A stretch of 64,000 bases of DNA from DASWOJ01 sp964242325 (lineage in GTDB: Bacteria > Pseudomonadota > Alphaproteobacteria > Acetobacterales > Acetobacteraceae). The stretch spans positions 1-64,000 of the forward strand of contig CAXTCI010000003.1 of assembly GCA_964242325.1 (NCBI GenBank). The letters run 5' to 3'. The position numbers and the translations under genes are program-made. Shown one piece after another: positions 59,993-64,000 of the stretch. A model generated the notes under the pieces. The model made no database searches. It was not told where the DNA came from and saw only the letters and a program-made list of their open reading frames with translations. Numbering within the stretch: position 1 is the first letter of the stretch; every line of letters starts with the position of its first letter.

Positions 59993-60130
59993 TCAGGCTC
60001 GCGAAGGCTGCGTCGGACCGTTCTCAGTGTCGAACCACTGCTTGGAAGAACCATCGTAGCCGAGGCGCTCGCGGTCCACCAGGCTGACGGAATGGCCGCT
60101 CTTGCGGAGTCTTTCCCGCCGGAAATCCAT
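59993..60130 (-). CDS. Possible small protein, unknown
   Basis: A 45-codon frame from the ATG at 60130 reads MDFRRERLRKSGHSVSLVDR and goes on ERLGYDGSSKQWFDTENG, with codon use like real genes. An in-frame GTG at 60172 would add 14 residues. No ribosome site is visible, and I recognise no family. It may be a small gene or the tail of a lost one. The rest of 59925-60395 holds nothing else I can support apart from the promoter at 60282. Confidence 0.3.
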   Translation of the reverse strand: MDFRRERLRKSGHSVSLVDRERLGYDGSSKQWFDTENGPTQPSRA

Positions 60131-60281
60131 TGCAGCGGGTGAACGGTCGGTCGCCCAGAAAGCCGTTTGCACGTTGGCGCTGACCTCAGGGCCAACGTGC
60201 GCCCGGGCAGCAGAACGTGGCCGTTATGCAACGTTGTTCCCGGTATCGTGTTGCTTGCCCCCGTCGCAGATGTCGCTGACC

Positions 60282-60309
60282 TTGACTACCTTATGTTGCA
60301 CTGCACAAT
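60282..60309 (+). promoter_or_regulatory. Promoter with TGCA-N-TGCA motif before the DUF1127 gene
   Basis: TTGACT (60282-60287) and CACAAT (60304-60309), spaced by 16, form a reasonable sigma-70 promoter. TGCACTGCA (60297-60305) overlaps the -10 box. This palindrome resembles sites of the PHA regulator PhaR in alphaproteobacteria, but other proteins could bind it. Confidence 0.45.
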
Positions 60310-60395
60310 AGAAGGGGACCAAGCGGCGTTGCCGTGGTCTCCGCACATAGCGGGCTATCAGGGAGGGACTCCGATCAACATGACAGGAGTTTCAC

Positions 60396-60629
60396 ATGAG
60401 GATTTCATCAAGTTTCGGCTCTGCCACCGCCCAAGTCCGCGGTCGCGCTTCCGTCGGGACAATGCTGCAGCAGCTCGGCATGCGTTGGCAGCGCGCCAGG
60501 GCACAGGATCGGGAAATCGCCCGGATCACACGGGAGCTGCAAGGCTACACTGACCGCCAGCTCGTCGACCTCGGCATGAGCCGCGCCGACATTCCCGACG
60601 TGGCACGCGGCACGTTCCGCGCCGGCTGA
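60396..60629 (+). CDS. DUF1127 family small protein
   Basis: Basic small protein, 77 aa, with the DUF1127 core ELQGYTDRQLVDLGMSRADI near the C-terminus. Such proteins in alphaproteobacteria have been linked to RNA turnover and to phosphate, carbon or stress adaptation; which applies here is not known. CAGGAG lies 8 bases before the ATG. Monocistronic, with a clear promoter about 90 bases upstream. Confidence 0.88.
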   Translation: MRISSSFGSATAQVRGRASVGTMLQQLGMRWQRARAQDREIARITRELQGYTDRQLVDLGMSRADIPDVARGTFRAG

Positions 60630-60966
60630 CGCACCGCCAACTTGGCTGCTGGCCGGCTCATGAGATTGGAGCCGAGCCAGGCAGCCTGCGTTCCGCAATG
60701 ATGCTGGTGTCTGATCGCCACAGGACCCACTCAACGTCTGGACGAGCCGTCAAAAACTGCGGCAATCCCGGTGGCTGGGGACGAGCGGTGGCAGTCCGAA
60801 CCGACACAGCACGCTGCATCTAGATGCCCCTGTCTACGACACGGCAAGCTGGACATCAGCCGCATCGTTAAGATGGGTGGAACCGTGCAATGGCGGTAGC
60901 CAACGCCGACGTCAGGGCAACAGGCCCCAACCCGTGCATCAACGCCGTTGCCCGGCTGATGACGGA
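60630..60966. other. Convergent intergenic stretch
   Basis: 337 bases between the DUF1127 gene and the end of the beta-propeller gene. I see no gene, no terminator with a T-run and no repeat. Confidence 0.5.
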
Positions 60967-62046
60967 CTACTGCGGCTTCAGCTCCAGCTTCTGCACGCGC
61001 CAGTTCAGCAATTCCGCCACAAACAGCGTGTTCTCGGAGGGGCAGGCAAGCTGGTGTATCCAGCCGAACTCCCCCGGCATCTTGCCCGACTTGCCAAGGT
61101 AGCCCAGCACCTTCCCATCCAGGCTCAGCTTGTAGATGCGCCCAGGGTAGCCATCGGACACATACAGCACCTGGTTCGGCGCCGGGGTGATGCACACCGT
61201 CCAGGGTGCGCCCGCCACGAACGTCTTCGGCGTGCCGACAGGCGGACTCTGGTCTGGCCGGTTCCCGAGCGCCGGCTTCGCGGCCGGGTCGAACGGCACA
61301 TCAATCGTGATCTGCCGCAATACGTTGCCATCCGTGTCGAAGACCTGCACCCGCCGGTTGCCGCGGTCGGCAACGTAGATGCGGTCCTGCGCATCGCTGG
61401 CGATGCTGTGCGGCGTGTTGAACTGGCCCGGCCCATCGCCAGGCGTGCCGAACGACCCAAGCCACTCGCCGGTCGGCGACACCTTGGCGACCCGGCTGTT
61501 GATGTAGCCGTCGCTGATGTAGCCGTTGCCCTTGCTGTCCCAGGTTATGTCGGTCACCTGCCGGAAATACCCGTCAATCGGCGGCTTCGGCGGCTTCGGA
61601 TGCTCCAGCGGCTTCGTGTCCTCGTCCGCGGCTTCCTGCTTGCGTCCGAACACCATGGTCACCCGTCCCGCCGGGTTGAACCGGATGACCTGATCCGATC
61701 CCTTGTCGGCAGCCCAGATATTGCCATCCCGGTCAACCTTGACGTCGTGCGCGAAGGACCAGGCATACAGGTTCGGACCGATCTCGCGGATGAACGCCCC
61801 GTCCGGACCAAACTCCAGCAGTTGCGCCGCGGCGGCGGCATAGGCCGGGCCGTGCGTGTTGCCGCGGTTGAACACGAACACGTGGCCCCCTGCGTTCACG
61901 GCGATGCCCGACACCTCGCCTAGGAACATGGTGTCAGGCAGCTTCAGGAAATCGGCATCCGCGGTGTATGGGATCTGCGGCGGGGTGGTCTGCGCATGGG
62001 CCACGCTGCCGAGCAGCAGCAGGACGGAAAAGGCGGCGCGTATCAT
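60967..62046 (-). CDS. Exported NHL-repeat beta-propeller protein
   Basis: Periplasmic or secreted protein, 359 aa, with a Sec leader (MIRAAFSVLLLLGSVAHAQ). NHL-type blades recur: GPDGAFIREIG, DVKVDRDGNIWAADKGSDQV, GNGYISDGYINSRVAKVSP, FNTPHSIASDAQDRIYVAD and RRVQVFDTDGNVLRQI. Proteins of this kind include peptidyl-alpha-hydroxyglycine lyase-like enzymes and binding scaffolds; I see no decisive catalytic residues. GGGGAGTCC precedes the ATG at 62046. Divergent from the small exported protein gene at 62111, 64 bases apart. Confidence 0.85.
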   Translation of the reverse strand: MIRAAFSVLLLLGSVAHAQTTPPQIPYTADADFLKLPDTMFLGEVSGIAVNAGGHVFVFNRGNTHGPAYAAAAAQLLEFGPDGAFIREIGPNLYAWSFAHDVKVDRDGNIWAADKGSDQVIRFNPAGRVTMVFGRKQEAADEDTKPLEHPKPPKPPIDGYFRQVTDITWDSKGNGYISDGYINSRVAKVSPTGEWLGSFGTPGDGPGQFNTPHSIASDAQDRIYVADRGNRRVQVFDTDGNVLRQITIDVPFDPAAKPALGNRPDQSPPVGTPKTFVAGAPWTVCITPAPNQVLYVSDGYPGRIYKLSLDGKVLGYLGKSGKMPGEFGWIHQLACPSENTLFVAELLNWRVQKLELKPQ

Positions 62047-62110
62047 GGACGGACTCCCCACGTTTTCGCCTATGCTCGTCCAATCGTCGCGTGTGTCAAT
62101 GGAGATGCGG

Positions 62111-62518
62111 ATGCGTGTGCTGATCGGGATGCTGGCTCTGCTTGCTGCCGCGCCGGCCCTGGCGGCGGGACCGGACCAGGCGGCACTGGATGACGCCGTG
62201 CAGCTCGGCACGGTGGCGACGCTGGCGCCCTTGTGCGGGATACGGGACGAACCGTGGGCGTTCGACCTGCGCCGGGCTGCCATCCTGCGCTCGACCGGGA
62301 CCCACCAGCCGGACGACGGCGCCTTGCGGACGGCGCCCGGCAGCACCCTGGTCCAGGGCGCGCTGGGCTACGCCGACACCGAGGCAACGGAAAACTTCGC
62401 GGAGAAGGCTCCCGAAGCGACCTGCGGCCCCTTGGCAGGCAGCACGGAACTGCGGGATGCCGACGCGATCGTGCAGATGTTCCGCGCGCTGAAGGCTTTA
62501 AGCCCGCCCAGCAGTTGA
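62111..62518 (+). CDS. Small exported protein of unknown function
   Basis: 135 aa with a Sec leader (MRVLIGMLALLAAAPALAAG). The mature chain has two cysteines (ATLAPLCGIRDEPWAFDLRR and EATCGPLAG) likely to form a disulfide, and a helical C-terminus. I recognise no named family. GGAGATGCGG lies before the ATG at 62111; two in-frame ATGs at 62099 and 62105 are alternatives. It shares a short divergent promoter region with the NHL protein gene, so both may be expressed together. Confidence 0.7.
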   Translation: MRVLIGMLALLAAAPALAAGPDQAALDDAVQLGTVATLAPLCGIRDEPWAFDLRRAAILRSTGTHQPDDGALRTAPGSTLVQGALGYADTEATENFAEKAPEATCGPLAGSTELRDADAIVQMFRALKALSPPSS

Positions 62519-62699
62519 CCGTCGTCCCCAGCGGTTCCGGCCAACGGCTTTCAGAATGGAGGGCTGACGTGCCGGCCTGACCCTGTGGCGCCCGGGACGG
62601 GCCAGCCCAGCTTTGCCCCAACCTCCGCAACAACGCGCTTCGCCGCCCCGGCGCCATCGTGCCATGCTGCCCGTCTGCACCTTGTGGGACGCCGACGCC

Positions 62700-63791
62700 A
62701 TGCACCGACGCAACCTCGCCTCCACCGCAGCACTCGGCCTGGGCTGGGCAGCCATCCCCGTCAGCAGCCCGGTGCAGGCGCAGGGTGCCCCGGCATCCCG
62801 GCCCACGACCCTGGGCGGCGCCATCACCGATGTGCCCGGCGTGGAGGTCGGCCACTTCACCGACGGCCGGCGGCCCACCGGCTGCACCGTGATCCTGACC
62901 AGGGACGGCGCCGTGGGCGGCGTGGACGTGCGCGGCGCCGCGCCGGGCACTCGGGAAACCGACCTGCTCGATCCCAGCAACCTGGTCGAGCAGGTCAATG
63001 CCATCCTGCTCTCCGGCGGCAGCGCCTTCGGCCTGGATGCCGCCGGCGGCGTGATGCGCTGGCTGGAGGAGCACGGCATCGGCTACCCCGCCGGTCCCGT
63101 CCGCGTGCCCATCGTACCCGCAGCCATCCTGTTCGACCTCGGCGTAGGCGACCCAAAGATCCGGCCCGACGCCGCAGCAGGCTACGCGGCGTGCGAGGCC
63201 GCCCGCGCGGACGCCCCGGCGGAGGGCTCGGTCGGCGCCGGGGCCGGCGCCACGGTCGGCAAGCTGTTCGGCATGGGACGCGCGATGAAGGGCGGCATCG
63301 GCACTGCCTCGGCCAGGATCGGCCGCGTCACGGTCGGCGCCATCGTGGCGGTGAACGCCGTGGGCGACGTGATTGACCCGGCATCGGGCCGGGTCGTCGC
63401 CGGCACCCGGACCGAGGACGGACGGCGCGGGCCGGGGGCTGTCGAGGCGATCCTTGGCGGCGACGTGCCGCCCGCGCTGCAGGCGGGCATGGCGACCACC
63501 ATCGGCGTGGTGGCGACCGACGCCCAGCTCACCAAGGCGCAGGCGCGCAAGCTGGCTGGCATGGCCCATGACGGCCTGGCGCGTACCATCGAACCGTCGC
63601 ACACGCTATGGGACGGCGACACTCTGTTCGCGCTGGCGACGGGCCGCAGCGGATTGCCCGGCAACATGGTGGCACTCGGCGTGATGGCCGCCAGGGTCAT
63701 GGCCTCGGCCGTGCTGCGCGCCGTGCTGGCGGCCAAGGGCATCAGCGGACCCGGCCTGCCAACCGTGCCGGGGGCGTCCGAGCTGGGGTAG
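62700..63791 (+). CDS. P1-family (S58, DmpA/BapA-like) aminopeptidase
   Basis: N-terminal-nucleophile-type peptidase, 363 aa, with a possible Sec leader (NLASTAALGLGWAAIPVSSP). Family markers are ITDVPGVEVGHFTD, GCTVILTRDGAVGGVDVRG, NAILLSGGSAFGLDAAGG and the self-cleavage/nucleophile region EGSVGAGAGATVGK. The C-terminus shows HDGLARTIEPSHTLWDGDT. Homologues release N-terminal or beta-amino acids from short peptides. The RBS is poor: an ATG at 62664 is also possible, but the leader fits the ATG at 62700. Confidence 0.88.
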   Translation: MHRRNLASTAALGLGWAAIPVSSPVQAQGAPASRPTTLGGAITDVPGVEVGHFTDGRRPTGCTVILTRDGAVGGVDVRGAAPGTRETDLLDPSNLVEQVNAILLSGGSAFGLDAAGGVMRWLEEHGIGYPAGPVRVPIVPAAILFDLGVGDPKIRPDAAAGYAACEAARADAPAEGSVGAGAGATVGKLFGMGRAMKGGIGTASARIGRVTVGAIVAVNAVGDVIDPASGRVVAGTRTEDGRRGPGAVEAILGGDVPPALQAGMATTIGVVATDAQLTKAQARKLAGMAHDGLARTIEPSHTLWDGDTLFALATGRSGLPGNMVALGVMAARVMASAVLRAVLAAKGISGPGLPTVPGASELG

Positions 63792-63899
63792 CAGCCTCGC
63801 CGCCACGTCGTCGGCCAAGCCGCACGTGCAGCCACCGGCACTCCTCCACGTTGCATGAACGGCGCCCGCTTCCAGGTGGGCTGGCTGAGGTGGAGACGC

Positions 63900-64000
63900 A
63901 TGGACCTTCTCAATGAAACCAAAACCGGACCCGCAATGCCGCACACGCTGACCCCGGACCTCGGCGCACGCTTTGCGGGCATCGCGCTCGGGCATGTGCG
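63900..64000 (+). CDS. DUF2891-family protein, 5' part only
   Basis: The last 101 bases encode TLTPDLGARFAGIALGHV, the usual opening of DUF2891 proteins (LTPELAxRFAxIALxHV). Starts at the ATG at 63900 or at 63936, the latter closer to the family's usual N-terminus. It runs off the right edge. Confidence 0.6.
   Translation, partial: MDLLNETKTGPAMPHTLTPDLGARFAGIALGHV

Overview
The window is very GC-rich with strong G/C preference at third codon positions. It looks like the genome of an alphaproteobacterium, most likely Rhodospirillales/Acetobacteraceae. This rests on the gene set: a soluble FdsGBAD formate dehydrogenase, a UrtABCDE-type amide importer, DUF1127, many solute-binding proteins and Tat-type leaders. 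The taxonomy is inference. I see no rRNA, tRNA, CRISPR array or intact insertion sequence.

Layout. 1-3625 (minus): a flavin monooxygenase and a polyamine-type ABC importer. 3836-12179 (plus): a sigma-54-type promoter, an AraC regulator, an amidase, a formamidase/acetamidase and a five-gene amide/urea-type ABC importer. 12545-14716: glycogen debranching enzyme. 14768-19411 (minus): a tricarballylate operon (GntR regulator, tcuA, tcuB, tcuC). 19531-21108: lone peptide-type binding protein. 21408-26786: a DksA-like zinc finger, a COG0523 GTPase coupled to a D-aminoacylase-like enzyme, an M20 peptidase and a creatininase-family hydrolase.

27182-34827 is the most interesting block: a tightly packed plus-strand operon of SWIM protein, DUF5691, MoxR AAA+ ATPase, DUF5682 and VWA protein. 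It corresponds to the functionally uncharacterised yehLMPQ-type cluster of enterobacteria. The last two genes are bridged by an 18-codon mini-ORF that overlaps both neighbours by ATGA.

35057-39187: LysR regulator, sulfite dehydrogenase sorAB and a YeiH-type exporter. 39468-45697 (minus): LysR regulator and fdsGBA-D formate dehydrogenase. 45766-46825: molybdate uptake in decay (Mo-box-like site, internally deleted modA, intact modB, no modC). 46859-50186: a wrecked Ser/Thr kinase gene, then two tandem DUF4399 genes and an FGE-fold protein. 50187-53209: transposase and enzyme remnants flanking a diguanylate cyclase. 53210-59882: a sugar ABC importer with a lactonase and a short-chain dehydrogenase. 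60396-64000: DUF1127, a beta-propeller protein, a small exported protein, a P1-family peptidase and the start of a DUF2891 gene.

How it fits together: amide import and hydrolysis would give ammonia and (from formamide) formate, which FdsGBAD can oxidise to CO2 with NADH formation. SorA and FdsA are both molybdoenzymes, and a molybdate transporter remnant lies beside fds. The sugar importer, lactonase and dehydrogenase suggest oxidative sugar catabolism. Two related inverted-repeat elements (37911-38007 and 57823-57994) both sit between convergent gene ends.
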